A stretch of DNA of 64,000 nt, taken from assembly GCF_001456025.1 (NCBI RefSeq), contig NZ_LMTZ01000090.1, positions 62,001-126,000 of the forward strand. The letters are read 5' to 3'. The notes beneath the pieces are model-generated. The model worked only from the letters and a program-made list of their open reading frames with translations, was not told the origin of the DNA and made no database searches. Each line of letters starts with the position of its first letter. The first letter of the stretch is position 1. Shown here in pieces: positions 27,627 to 36,305 of the stretch. The DNA is from Mastigocoleus testarum BC008 (GTDB lineage: Bacteria > Cyanobacteriota > Cyanobacteriia > Cyanobacteriales > Nostocaceae). Made by a program: the position numbers and the translations under genes.

Positions 27627-29888
27627 TTATTTACAAGACCCCGAACTCCCAAAAATTGGCGGTGTCCCTGCATCAGCAACAAGCACGACTTCTCCCGCTT
27701 CGTTGATTATCGCTCTCTGGGCTTGGACTATTTTATTAACGGGTTTATTAACGGTTTCACTAACAATAATATTATTTTCTGTTTTCTCTTCTTTAACCTT
27801 ACGCTGCGAGGTTTCCCTGGGTACTGGGTTGAGTCGCCAATCTTCCCACAGGTTTTGACGATCTAACACGGTGTTAGGAGAAGGTGGTAAACCGCCCTTT
27901 CCAGTAATTGTGAAATTACTCTTACCTCTGAGAGCACAGAAATTCTGGTTAATTAATTGGCTTGCATCAACCACATCGACGTTTACTTTAAGTAGATTTT
28001 GGTCGGGTTCTGCATCGGAGTCTTCAATGGTGATGTTTCCACTTTCCTGCTCATTTGCTCCTGTTGCGGTGATATCGCTGGTATTTGAGTTCTCCTCATC
28101 TCGGGGTTCGATTCCAAATATACCTTGGGTGTTGAAGATTCTGATATTACCACCACGAAAATTTAGAGAGTCGGCTCTGATATCGCTATTTCCACTGCCA
28201 ATGATAAAACCATTCTTAGCATTAATTGTGATGTTACCACCAGGGATATTTATTCCAGAAGCGTTGGTGGTAATGCTACTGTTATTACGTAGGATTGAAA
28301 GGAGTGAATTGAGGGTGATATTTCCTCCGCCTCCTATGGTGTTAGCGCTGATTTTTCCGTTGTCCAAAAGTATAGAGTCAGCGTCGACTATTAAGGAACC
28401 TGCTTCCCCAAAAGCTTCGATATCGCCTAAAATAACATTATCAGGATCTGGTGTTTGACTGTTCAAATTGATTTGAGCCCTATCTCTAACAATCAATTTT
28501 TTTGTTGCTATTATCAAGTTTCCAGCATTTCCAGAACCTCGAGTTGAAGTAAGCAAACTGCTAGGAAAAGAACTATATTTTGAGGTTCCAATTAACTCTA
28601 CAGACTCTGAGGCGTTTATAGTTATGTTTCCTCCTTTACCTGTACCTTGTATACCTTGAGTAACAAAATCAGGTGTTGCTGTGCTGGAGTTTACTAAGAT
28701 TGCTGAGCCTTCTTGGACACGCAAAATACCAGTATTTATGGTAATATTACCTGCATTTCCAGAACCAAAAGCTCCTGTACTCAGTGTACTGGGACTGATA
28801 CTACCCCTTGAAGTTTTAAAGCTACCAATTATTTGTACAGACTCGGAAGCATTCACAGTTAAATTTCCCGCTTCGCCTTCTCCTTGAGTAGAAGCATTTG
28901 CTCCTGCGCCATTTCGAAGGATTAATTTATTAGCCTCAATTTTTAAGTGTCCACTATCTTTGGTACCAATTGTTATATTTCTTAAAAATACTTCATGACC
29001 AGCTATTTCCACTAAATTACCTTTTACCTGAATATTACCTCCACCTTCGCCACTGGTATCCACAATAGAACCAACCGAAGAATTATTAAGATTTCGCCGG
29101 ATTAGTCGGATATCATGATAACCTTGCACAGTTCCATACCCTAAAACCCAACCTTGGTTTGTCGGATTTAGGTTTACAAAACTGTTTCCAGCGACCGCTC
29201 CTAGTTCAATTCTTCCTTCTGATGCTGTTAAGTTTCCGCCCTCTAGGACGATATCACCTCCTATAAGCGCTAAAGTTTTGCCTGTTGGTACCTGTAAGCC
29301 AGCGGCTTGACCAAAAGTATTAGTTGCGCCATTAAGACTAGCTTGGGATTGATGGTGGATAGGCGCAGCTGTAGCTCCAAATTGTAAACCAATGGGAACT
29401 TTTACTGTTAGCAAAGGTCTAATTTCAGGTTCTGTAGCGCTAAAATTTATATTATCAGCAAATTTAATACTACTGGCTGTACTTCCTACAAATGAACCAC
29501 CAAGCTTTAAAGAAGCATTAGGACCAAAAACAATACCGTTGGGATTTATTAAAAATAAGTTAGCTGTGCCATTATTACGGATAATACCATCAATATTAGA
29601 AATAGACTTTCCTGTTACTCGAGTAATAATATTTTGAATATTTGCAGCATTTTGAAAGCTTGCTGTCACACCAGTAAGTACAGAAAATTCTTCAAAACTG
29701 TGGAATAGATTACTTCCAGAAATGGTTCCACCTTCAATAATTCTGTTATTACCTTGTGGTGTCACACGAGAATTATTGGGTAGACTAGTATCCGGGATAA
29801 TTTGTGCAATTGCATCACTTGGAGAATAAGTGATTGCAGCAACTGTTATGATCCCTAATCCTTTAAACCAGAACCAAAGAGTATTCAT
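27627..29888 (-). CDS. Filamentous-haemagglutinin-like TPS exoprotein
   Basis: A 753-residue secreted protein of two-partner secretion type. After a signal peptide (IITVAAITYSPSDAIA-QII), residues about 30-290 form the TPS domain read by a FhaC/ShlB-type outer-membrane partner. Its signature NPNGIVFGPNASL and the preceding GSNLFHSFEEFSV are clear. The rest is beta-helix-type repeats: units such as GNAGNITINTGILRVQEGSA, GKGGNITINASESVELIG and GNAGNLIIATKKLIVRDRAQ. The C-terminus has the cyanobacterial closing block (NFCALRGKSNFTITGKGGLPPSPN). No FhaC-like gene is in the window, so the transporter must be elsewhere. The TPR-CHAT gene follows on the same strand. Confidence 0.92.
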   Translation of the reverse strand: MNTLWFWFKGLGIITVAAITYSPSDAIAQIIPDTSLPNNSRVTPQGNNRIIEGGTISGSNLFHSFEEFSVLTGVTASFQNAANIQNIITRVTGKSISNIDGIIRNNGTANLFLINPNGIVFGPNASLKLGGSFVGSTASSIKFADNINFSATEPEIRPLLTVKVPIGLQFGATAAPIHHQSQASLNGATNTFGQAAGLQVPTGKTLALIGGDIVLEGGNLTASEGRIELGAVAGNSFVNLNPTNQGWVLGYGTVQGYHDIRLIRRNLNNSSVGSIVDTSGEGGGNIQVKGNLVEIAGHEVFLRNITIGTKDSGHLKIEANKLILRNGAGANASTQGEGEAGNLTVNASESVQIIGSFKTSRGSISPSTLSTGAFGSGNAGNITINTGILRVQEGSAILVNSSTATPDFVTQGIQGTGKGGNITINASESVELIGTSKYSSFPSSLLTSTRGSGNAGNLIIATKKLIVRDRAQINLNSQTPDPDNVILGDIEAFGEAGSLIVDADSILLDNGKISANTIGGGGNITLNSLLSILRNNSSITTNASGINIPGGNITINAKNGFIIGSGNSDIRADSLNFRGGNIRIFNTQGIFGIEPRDEENSNTSDITATGANEQESGNITIEDSDAEPDQNLLKVNVDVVDASQLINQNFCALRGKSNFTITGKGGLPPSPNTVLDRQNLWEDWRLNPVPRETSQRKVKEEKTENNIIVSETVNKPVNKIVQAQRAIINEAGEVVLVADAGTPPIFGSSGSCK

Positions 29889-30232
29889 CTCAAATATTAT
29901 ACCCTCGTAAGGAAAGTAGAATTAGCAAAACAATGAGGCTCTTCTAGACTGAACATAGTAAATTAGTAGTTTAAAAGAGCTTAAATCCTTAAATGGCAGA
30001 GGTTTCAATAAACTTGGGACTTACGCACAATGAACGTATTTCCTTCATTACGAGTGTTAGCTACGAATCTTACGAGATGCCATGATTGCTTCCCTACAAT
30101 GCGTTACTGTCGAAATGAAAAACCTTCGTTGCATAAGCCCATTGTGTTAAAAAAACAAAACTCGATTTATACCATTAAAAACCTGTGTTTAATGATATAA
30201 TTTAGATCGTTTGAGTGTATATATTAAACTAT
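29889..30232. other. Intergenic region with MITE-like element (30016-30140)
   Basis: Upstream DNA of the exoprotein gene. A 125-bp segment begins GGGACTTACGCA (30016) and ends TGCATAAGCCC (30140), imperfect inverted ends related to the better element at 41158-41335. Inside is a diverged copy of the repeat found three times at 32.1-32.5 kb. Confidence 0.5.
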
Positions 30233-30502
30233 CTAAAACCATGGATTGCACTTGATGCACCCGTTAACTAAACAACAACCAAATAACTTAAGTTCTTCAC
30301 CTATAACTGTCTGCAAACTATCTTTTAGTTCTGATTGATTTATTTCTCTTATTTTATCCAGGTTAAGTACTAACGGAAAACCTACTTCCTGGTCAGATAG
30401 TCCATATCTTTTAAAACATTCATTAAACTCAGGTTGGTTTAAGGCTTTTTCCATTAACTGTTGCATTTCTTTTTTGAACTCTTCTAAAACTGTAGAATCC
30501 AT
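30233..30502 (-). CDS. Small protein, paralogue of the Tat-signal protein at 31289
   Basis: An 89-residue protein without a signal peptide. I do not recognise the family. It has an N-terminal amphipathic helical part (LEEFKKEMQQLMEKALNQPEFNECFKRYGL), then VGFPLVLNLDKI, and ends GCCLVNGCIKCNPWF with four cysteines. The core aligns by eye with the next small gene upstream (31289-31687): LN-P-hydrophobic...K-Y-L, V-PxxxxLDKI, CC, and a W near the end. A good ribosome-binding site (AAGGAGC) precedes the ATG at 30502. The helical leader followed by a Cys-rich tail recalls Nif11/nitrile-hydratase-type peptide precursors, but no modification enzymes are nearby, so this is only a hypothesis. Confidence 0.7.
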   Translation of the reverse strand: MDSTVLEEFKKEMQQLMEKALNQPEFNECFKRYGLSDQEVGFPLVLNLDKIREINQSELKDSLQTVIGEELKLFGCCLVNGCIKCNPWF

Positions 30503-31288
30503 AATATTTGCTCCTTGAGTTGATTTGATTGGTAAACGTAAAATCGCACCAATTTATATAAAATTGGCTAATAGCAAAAAGGCAAAAATAAAACAATATC
30601 CAACTTAAAATAAACCTACTATTAACAAGTAGGATACTTTCTCAATGTAAATATGCGTAAAAGCAAATTACAACTTCAAATACTATTTGAATTAGTTGAA
30701 TAGATAACCTATGAAAAATAGGTTTCAATTGTTTTTTGTCTCTTCAATAATTAATAGGTATGACCATAATTAACTTATGCACCAATAAGTCATACATTTA
30801 TCTACCACGAGCAAATTTACTTTACTCGAGATGCATCCAGCCGTTAACCCGATATTCAATGTATTGCTCTTAGCTTTTATATACAAGAGTCCTAGACTAC
30901 ATTTGGTACTTCTAAATAACTGAAATCGCACGATTTAAATTCTGTCATGAAAGTTTGATAAAATCATTTTCACAGGGATTTTAGTACTAGTGTATTGTCA
31001 CTATAAATTATCAGCTAAGTTTAGATTTAGTTATTGTTTTTAGTATTATCCGTCTGTGATAGAAAATATTAGTTTAAGAGAAAAAATAAGCCAGTGTGGG
31101 GGAAATAGTAATTAATATAGTGATATTTGGCGGAATATCATTTCAATAAATATTTATATGCAGGAATTTTTCGTGTACAGAGATGCGAAACTCACCCCGT
31201 CATGTCAGTGTGATGGGAAGGGAGTGAGGTTTTATGGGTTTTGGTTGATATAAAAAGTAGACCTTGAGAACGTAAAATAACTATTTGC
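30503..31288. other. AT-rich intergenic region between the two small paralogues
   Basis: Some 790 bases without a supported gene. A short hairpin (AACCTA/TAGGTT, 30706-30724) is followed by TTTTTTG a few bases later on the plus strand. It presumably contains the promoter of the 89-residue gene. Confidence 0.5.
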
Positions 31289-31687
31289 CTAACAGGGTAG
31301 CCATTCAAGATCACCAGTCCTTGAATCAAGATAAATACAACAATCCCCTATTAGTGTTGAAGTATTATTTCCAACAGATGCTACACTACCTTGAATTTTA
31401 TCTAGTCTAACTGCTACTGGGATTTCCACTACTCCATTTTCTAAATCATATTTTTTCAAAACAGTTGCTAAATCAGGGTTATTCAGCATCTTGCCAATAA
31501 CTGGTCGGATTTCTTCTTTGAACTGCTCTAATTTTGCATCATCCATAATACTTCCCACCTCTGCTGTTATTTCTGAGGGAGTATCAGCATGAGAAGTATC
31601 ATTTTGTAAGACTATAGCTGCAGCAACACTACCAGTAGCGACTGCGGTAGTAATAATAAAATCACGCCGTGTCTTGTTTTCTGCCAT
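31289..31687 (-). CDS. Tat-signal small protein of unknown function, CC motif
   Basis: A 132-residue protein. It starts with a twin-arginine signal (KTRRDFIITTAVATGSVAAAIVL, cleavage probably at SHA-DTP), so the folded protein would be exported across the thylakoid or plasma membrane. The mature part has LEQFKEEIRPVIGKMLNNPDLATVLKKYDLENGVVEIPVAVRLDKI, then GDCCIYLDSRTGDLEWLPC. It is clearly related to the 89-residue protein 800 bases downstream, which lacks the signal. Tat export suggests folding or cofactor binding before transport, and the CC pair and terminal C could bind metal; that is inference. AAGGTG precedes the ATG at 31687. Confidence 0.75.
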   Translation of the reverse strand: MAENKTRRDFIITTAVATGSVAAAIVLQNDTSHADTPSEITAEVGSIMDDAKLEQFKEEIRPVIGKMLNNPDLATVLKKYDLENGVVEIPVAVRLDKIQGSVASVGNNTSTLIGDCCIYLDSRTGDLEWLPC

Positions 31688-31955
31688 GATGCACCTTAAT
31701 TTTTGATACAGAAAGCAAATCTTGAGAAGTTAAAATAATTAAGCATTCTGTTTGCTGTATGTCCTCAAGTTAACATGGCACCAGATTTATTTTGTGATAA
31801 AAAATTATTCTTTTTGTAAAGGGATGCAAAGGGAGTTTGCTTAACATCACATTTTGGCTCAATTTTTTTTACGCTTATCCTAGCTTTTCTCACCCTCAAG
31901 CCAAACTAGTTAATGTTTATATAGCAATCATATTTGATTTATGAATAGATAAATC

Positions 31956-31987
31956 CTGTAGAGACGTTGCATGCGACGTCTCTACAG
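31956..31987. repeat. Perfect dispersed-type palindrome
   Basis: CTGTAGAGACGT at 31956-31967 pairs fully with ACGTCTCTACAG at 31976-31987, with the self-complementary GCATGC in the centre. Palindromes reading TGTAGAGACGTTGCA are common dispersed repeats in cyanobacterial spacers. Confidence 0.85.
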
Positions 31988-32134
31988 ACCCGAAATCATC
32001 ACTAAAAAACCTTAACTGAACTGTATTGCACTGTAAGCCTTACCTAGTCTGCTTTAGCAGAGTTTGTCTATTAGCCTGGGAATTTATTCCAAGGCGGTTA
32101 TTGAAACTATTGAAACTGGTGCAAGTTATTAGTA

Positions 32135-32475
32135 GGTGCTAAACCAAAATCTGTGAGATTGCTTCCCTACACTGCGTTCCGGTCGCAATGACAAAATATA
32201 TCTTTCAATATTTGGGATCATCCCATCAGTTACAACCAAATTGCTGGGTGCTAAACCAAAATATCTGAGATTGCTTTCCTACACTGCGTTCCGGTCGCAA
32301 TGACAAATCTTTATCACTTAATTCCTGATTCCTGTAGATAAGGGAAAAATAGATATCCATTGCATCCGTTACTAATCCGCATCCATTACTATCAAATTGC
32401 TGGGTGCTAAACCAAAATCTGTGAGATTGCTTTCCTACACTGCGTTCCGGTCGCAATGACAAATCTTTATCACTA
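32135..32475. repeat. Three direct copies of a 60-80 bp repeat
   Basis: Copies start near 32135, 32236 and 32393. Each contains GGTGCTAAACCAAAAT, then GAGATTGCTTTCCTACACTG and CGTTCCGGTCGCAATGACAA. Copies 2 and 3 also share ATCTTTATCACT downstream. A more diverged copy lies at about 30082-30121. Confidence 0.9.
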
Positions 32476-32546
32476 CTACCTAATCGCCGATCGCCAATCC
32501 CCATATGCCGCTTGCGGCGGCACGCAGTGCTATCGCTGATCGCCAA

Positions 32547-33782
32547 TCAAAAATTCCGAAACAGTAATAAAGCAGTTTGCATCGATCCAACCACCAAACC
32601 TAAAATTCCCCCCAAAGTGACAATTGCTTGCAACTCATTTTTGACAATTCCCTCGATCGCATTTTCTAAATCAGCAGGAGAAGTTGATTTAACGCGATCG
32701 ATAATCACTTGGTCTATGGATAAAATCGGAATTGTCTGGATCACAATTTTTTCTAAATCTCTTTCTAAATATCTTTCTAAAACTAAAGCTAACTCTTTGC
32801 TGACAACTTCTAAAGAAGAATTAACAACCTCCGAATTACTCAGACGCTTCACCAACAAAACTGCAATATGCTCCCAGTTAAGAGAATCGCTAAACCCCTT
32901 TAAAACATCGCTACCACGGGTTTGCAGGTATTGACGAACAGTATCGCGCGTTGTTTTCCGTAATTGACGAACCGTACCTACCGGTAAATTTTGTAAAGAT
33001 AAATTTTGTAAAAATTCCTTCAGACGTCCTTTCACCTTTAGATCTGCTACTAATTCCTCAATCCGATTATTTGTAGCGTCCTTCTCATCCAAACAATAGG
33101 TACGCAAACGAGTCAAACTATTACGCAAACCAAATAAATTTGCAACTACCCAATAAGTACCACTGGTTTTTTCCCGAAAGCTGTCATCAATGGTTTGAAT
33201 CGTGCGATCCGTCAAAAAATCAACGATCGCCACCCTAATAGTATTTGGAGGTAAAACAACATGAAGCAACCAATCAGCTAGGCGATCAGCTTGTTCCTCA
33301 CTCAGGGTAAACTCTAACAGAACCTGGTCAAAAATCTGGTTAATTTGGGCTTCCAAAAAATCTTCACGTCGCGCCAAAACCTTTAACAGACGCGGTACAG
33401 ACTCCCCCAACAAATCCCGTAAAATTCCCGCAACAATTCTGGCTGTTTTTTGTTCCTTATCTAATTGAACTTGATCCAGCGCCATTCTTAACAACCAAAG
33501 AATAGCAGCTTGTACCCGTTCCGTTTGTAATAATCGCCGCGCCAGATTTTGAATTTCATCCGGAGTCAGCAGGGAATTCATGATCGTGTTGGAAATATTT
33601 TTCGCCAACCGTTCTTGATTGCGGGGAATTAAACCGGGAGTAAAGGGAACCCTTCGACCACCGATATAAATCGCTCGGTAAGGGCGAAACAGCATTTTTA
33701 TGGCTAAATCGTTAGTGAAATAACCAATAATCCCCCCAGCAACCGGGGGAGTTATATAGAGCCAGATGTTAGACCAATCCAC
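32547..33782 (-). CDS. DUF445 family membrane-anchored protein
   Basis: A 411-residue DUF445 (YheB-like) protein of normal length. The N-terminal helix contains the family signature PPVAGGIIGYFTNDLAIKML, followed by FRPYRAIYIGGRRVPFTPGLIPRNQERLA. The long middle part is helical and charged. The C-terminus has a second membrane helix (LQAIVTLGGILGLVVGSMQTALLLF). The family is widespread in cyanobacteria and Firmicutes and has no established biochemical role. The start is GTG at 33782; there is no ATG in frame upstream of the conserved N-terminus. Confidence 0.9.
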   Translation of the reverse strand: MDWSNIWLYITPPVAGGIIGYFTNDLAIKMLFRPYRAIYIGGRRVPFTPGLIPRNQERLAKNISNTIMNSLLTPDEIQNLARRLLQTERVQAAILWLLRMALDQVQLDKEQKTARIVAGILRDLLGESVPRLLKVLARREDFLEAQINQIFDQVLLEFTLSEEQADRLADWLLHVVLPPNTIRVAIVDFLTDRTIQTIDDSFREKTSGTYWVVANLFGLRNSLTRLRTYCLDEKDATNNRIEELVADLKVKGRLKEFLQNLSLQNLPVGTVRQLRKTTRDTVRQYLQTRGSDVLKGFSDSLNWEHIAVLLVKRLSNSEVVNSSLEVVSKELALVLERYLERDLEKIVIQTIPILSIDQVIIDRVKSTSPADLENAIEGIVKNELQAIVTLGGILGLVVGSMQTALLLFRNF

Positions 33783-34302
33783 AATATGTCAGGATCTTTT
33801 AGAAACGTAAGATGCGCTCAAAAAAAAAGCACAGGAACATACACTATTTTAGGAAAAGTTCTGACGTATCGCTGTAACAGAGTAAGGAGTAAGAAGTAAA
33901 AATTAAAAAGTAAAAAGTAAAAAGTAAAAAGTAACTGATAACTTGCTGTAATCCGGCGTGTGTTAAAACGCACTCTCAGCATACCGTGTCCACAAAATAT
34001 AACTCTTTCCCAGTCTGATTTATCAGACTTATCTATGAGACTGGGAATTTATTCCTAGGTGGTTTATTGGGTCTGTTGAGAATAGTGCAAGCAATCGAGA
34101 GTAAGTGACTTATACCAATTCAATAAATGATTGCAACACATTCCTCGGTAGAGAAGTTCAATCGAACGTCTGTAAAAAAATTTATTTGTCGCATTATTTT
34201 TCTAAGTTGGTATTACAAAAAATAATTTATTACAGGTTAAAGATAAGGTAAGTTACGCGATCGCTACTCCTTACTCATTACTCATTACTCATTACTCATT
34301 AC
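33783..34302. other. Intergenic region with heptad repeats and hairpins
   Basis: Contains GTAAAAA heptads (33885-33940), a hairpin TTCCCAGTCT/AGACTGGGAA (34008-34049) that matches the copy at 32.05 kb, and an inverted pair ATACCAA/TTGGTAT (about 34111-34215) enclosing about 100 bp, possibly a small MITE. TTACTCA repeats (34264-34306) run up to the menG stop. Confidence 0.65.
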
Positions 34303-34992
34303 TCACTTCCTCACCACCAAAACCCCCATAAAATCATTTGCGATCGGGTAGTGGACAGCTTGCTCAAAGCCAACTTGAAGAGATAAATTTACCTGCTCCG
34401 ACCCAATGGGAAAGCGATCCAAACTCGGACTAATATAAGCGTATTCTTCCTTTAAATTCATATTTGTGGCAACATTTACCACAATATTATTGAGATACCA
34501 TTCCTGAAAACTTCTCATTAAAGGACTCTCGGGACGATGAAAATCCAAAATAGCCGCAGTCGCACCCGGTTTGAGTACCCGATAAATTTCTTTTAAACAA
34601 AGACTAATATCCTTTACATTTCTTAAACCATAACCCATGGTCGCAGCATCAAATTGATTATCTTCAAAAGGTAAATCAAGGACATCAGCCTCGATCCAAG
34701 CAATTGAAGGCTGAGGATACTGAGATTGGTAACGTTGTTTAGCAATTCCTAGCAACTGCGCAGAAAAATCAACAGCATAGACCTTTCCCGATTTTCCCAC
34801 CCGGCGCGCCAGACGAAAAGCTAAATCACCGCTACCACAACACAAATCTAAACAAGTATTTCCCCAACTAGCGCGACTCCATTTAACCGTCATTTCCTTC
34901 CAGATCCGATGTTGTCCCAAACTCAACCAATCGTTGAGTTGGTCGTAAACAGGAGCAATGCGGTCAAAAATAGAGTGAACTTGATCGTACAT
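34303..34992 (-). CDS. menG: Demethylphylloquinone methyltransferase (MenG/UbiE family)
   Basis: A 229-residue class I SAM-dependent methyltransferase of the UbiE/MenG family, which in cyanobacteria adds the final methyl group to make phylloquinone, the photosystem I electron carrier. Motifs are clear: VHSIFDRIAPVYDQLNDWLSLGQHRIWK at the N-terminus, the SAM loop LDLCCGSGDLA (about 48-58), DVLDLPFEDNQFDAATMGYGLRNV, and RVLKPGATAAILDFHRP. The length is normal. It is a single gene, 41 bases after the regulator gene on the same strand; co-transcription is possible. Confidence 0.93.
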   Translation of the reverse strand: MYDQVHSIFDRIAPVYDQLNDWLSLGQHRIWKEMTVKWSRASWGNTCLDLCCGSGDLAFRLARRVGKSGKVYAVDFSAQLLGIAKQRYQSQYPQPSIAWIEADVLDLPFEDNQFDAATMGYGLRNVKDISLCLKEIYRVLKPGATAAILDFHRPESPLMRSFQEWYLNNIVVNVATNMNLKEEYAYISPSLDRFPIGSEQVNLSLQVGFEQAVHYPIANDFMGVLVVRK

Positions 34993-35033
34993 GCGATAAA
35001 ACCTGTGAAAGACGCGATTTACTTGCGTCTACA

Positions 35034-35978
35034 TTATTTACGATCGTGAGCACAACCGAAAACAATCGCTAATAGTTGGGCTGATATATGGATTATTTTG
35101 AGTTCCTCGTCTGGTAAAGTGGAGGGCTTTTTCCACTGCAGGGAAAGAACGCCTAAAACTTGGGTTTTATGAATAATTGGAACAATTAAATGAGCTTGGA
35201 TACCAGTTGTAGCATAATGCTCTACTTGATTGAGTTTTTCATCCTTGGCGATATTCGAGCAAACTTGGATTGTTCCAGTTGCGATCGCTTCTGCAGCCAA
35301 GGGATCGGCATCAAGCCAGTTTTTTAAAGTTCCTAATTGGGAGTAGATAGCTTGAGTGGAGAGGAGCTTACCATCTTCTACAAGTTGCAAAATACAACCA
35401 TCAGCAGCAAAATTTCTTCCGCAAGCCTGGACAATGGGATCGAGGGTTGTATCTACATTAGGTGCAGATTTGGTAATTTCCACCAAACTTTTTAGCAAAC
35501 CGATTTGAGCATTTGCACGTCGTAATTCTTCCGTTCTTTGTTTGAGTAGATCGTAAGTTTCCGCAGCACGTTGCACCACCGCTTTGAGTTCGTCCGGATC
35601 CCAAGGCTTAGTGATATACTTATAAACTTGACCGGCATTAATAGCATCAACTAAGTCTTCAATATCAGTAAAACCAGTGAGAATAATCCGGACAGTATCA
35701 GGAAACTGGGGTAATGTTTTACTCAAAAATTCAGTTCCCTTCATCTCTGGCATTCTTTGGTCAGAGATAATAACAGCAACCTCTCCTTCTGTCGCTAAAA
35801 CATCCAAAGCGCTGATACCACTATCAGCCTTTAAGACCTGAAAATCACGTCTAAAAGTTCGGTAAAGTAGATCGAGATTGTCCGGCTCATCATCTACTAC
35901 AAGTATTTTTTGTTTTTTTCGTCGTGGTGAAGTCATTAATTGACGACTAATTTGATCGAGTTGGGGGGAATTATCCAT
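35034..35978 (-). CDS. Response regulator with REC and GAF domains
   Basis: A 314-residue two-component regulator. The REC domain covers residues about 24-140, with acidic pocket D29/D30, phosphoacceptor D73 in VIISDQRMPEM, the Thr in ILTGFTD, and Lys in YKYITKPWDPDELK. A coiled-coil linker (TYDLLKQRTEELRRANAQIGLL) leads to a GAF domain (about 170-310; ACGRNFAADGCILQLV, AHLIVPIIHKTQVLGVLSLQW). No DNA-binding or catalytic output domain is present, so it probably acts by protein contacts or ligand sensing in GAF. The cognate kinase cannot be named. Confidence 0.9.
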   Translation of the reverse strand: MDNSPQLDQISRQLMTSPRRKKQKILVVDDEPDNLDLLYRTFRRDFQVLKADSGISALDVLATEGEVAVIISDQRMPEMKGTEFLSKTLPQFPDTVRIILTGFTDIEDLVDAINAGQVYKYITKPWDPDELKAVVQRAAETYDLLKQRTEELRRANAQIGLLKSLVEITKSAPNVDTTLDPIVQACGRNFAADGCILQLVEDGKLLSTQAIYSQLGTLKNWLDADPLAAEAIATGTIQVCSNIAKDEKLNQVEHYATTGIQAHLIVPIIHKTQVLGVLSLQWKKPSTLPDEELKIIHISAQLLAIVFGCAHDRK

Positions 35979-36305
35979 AAAGATAAATCTTTATTTATCT
36001 ATGCTGTTACTGTGATATTCCATACTAGTATAAAGTAATGATTTACATTGATATTAGTGGAATCTGCGGATAACAGCATATTATTTATAGATATTGGTTA
36101 CATATTTTATAACCGATTTTATAAGCATGTCATTAGTCACTACTTAATTAAAATTTAATATTTGCAATGTACCCGGTAGTAGAAAATGATGTGGATTACA
36201 CATTTGAGTCCTACAAGCTTTGAGCCTCACAGGTAATCGTAAAACAGCAAAGCTTTAGTAAAACCAAACAACTTGTAAATTGGAAGAAACTTGTAAATTG
36301 GTTCT
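35979..36305. other. Divergent promoter region, nothing further recognised
   Basis: About 330 AT-rich bases between the minus-strand regulator gene and raf1. A direct repeat AACTTGTAAATTGG occurs twice just before the raf1 ATG (about 36269-36302). It should contain both promoters; I cannot place them reliably. Confidence 0.5.

Larger units (their letters stand above)
31688..32546. other. Intergenic region of dispersed repeats
   Basis: Repeat-rich and non-coding in my reading. It holds the 32-bp palindrome at 31956-31987, a segment at 32047-32130 that resembles 34020-34100, and three copies of a 60-80 bp repeat (32135-32475). An open frame on the minus strand across 32226-32546 is created by the repeats. 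Confidence 0.7.

Noticed and set aside
27871..29637. Plus-strand frames of 68-195 codons opposite the exoprotein gene
   Set aside because: They mirror the regular beta-helix repeats of the TPS exoprotein and show no recognisable domain.
32226..32546. Open frame of 106 codons on the minus strand
   Set aside because: It is created by two direct copies of a dispersed repeat (SDKDLSLRPERSVGKQS appears twice). No ribosome-binding site or family resemblance.
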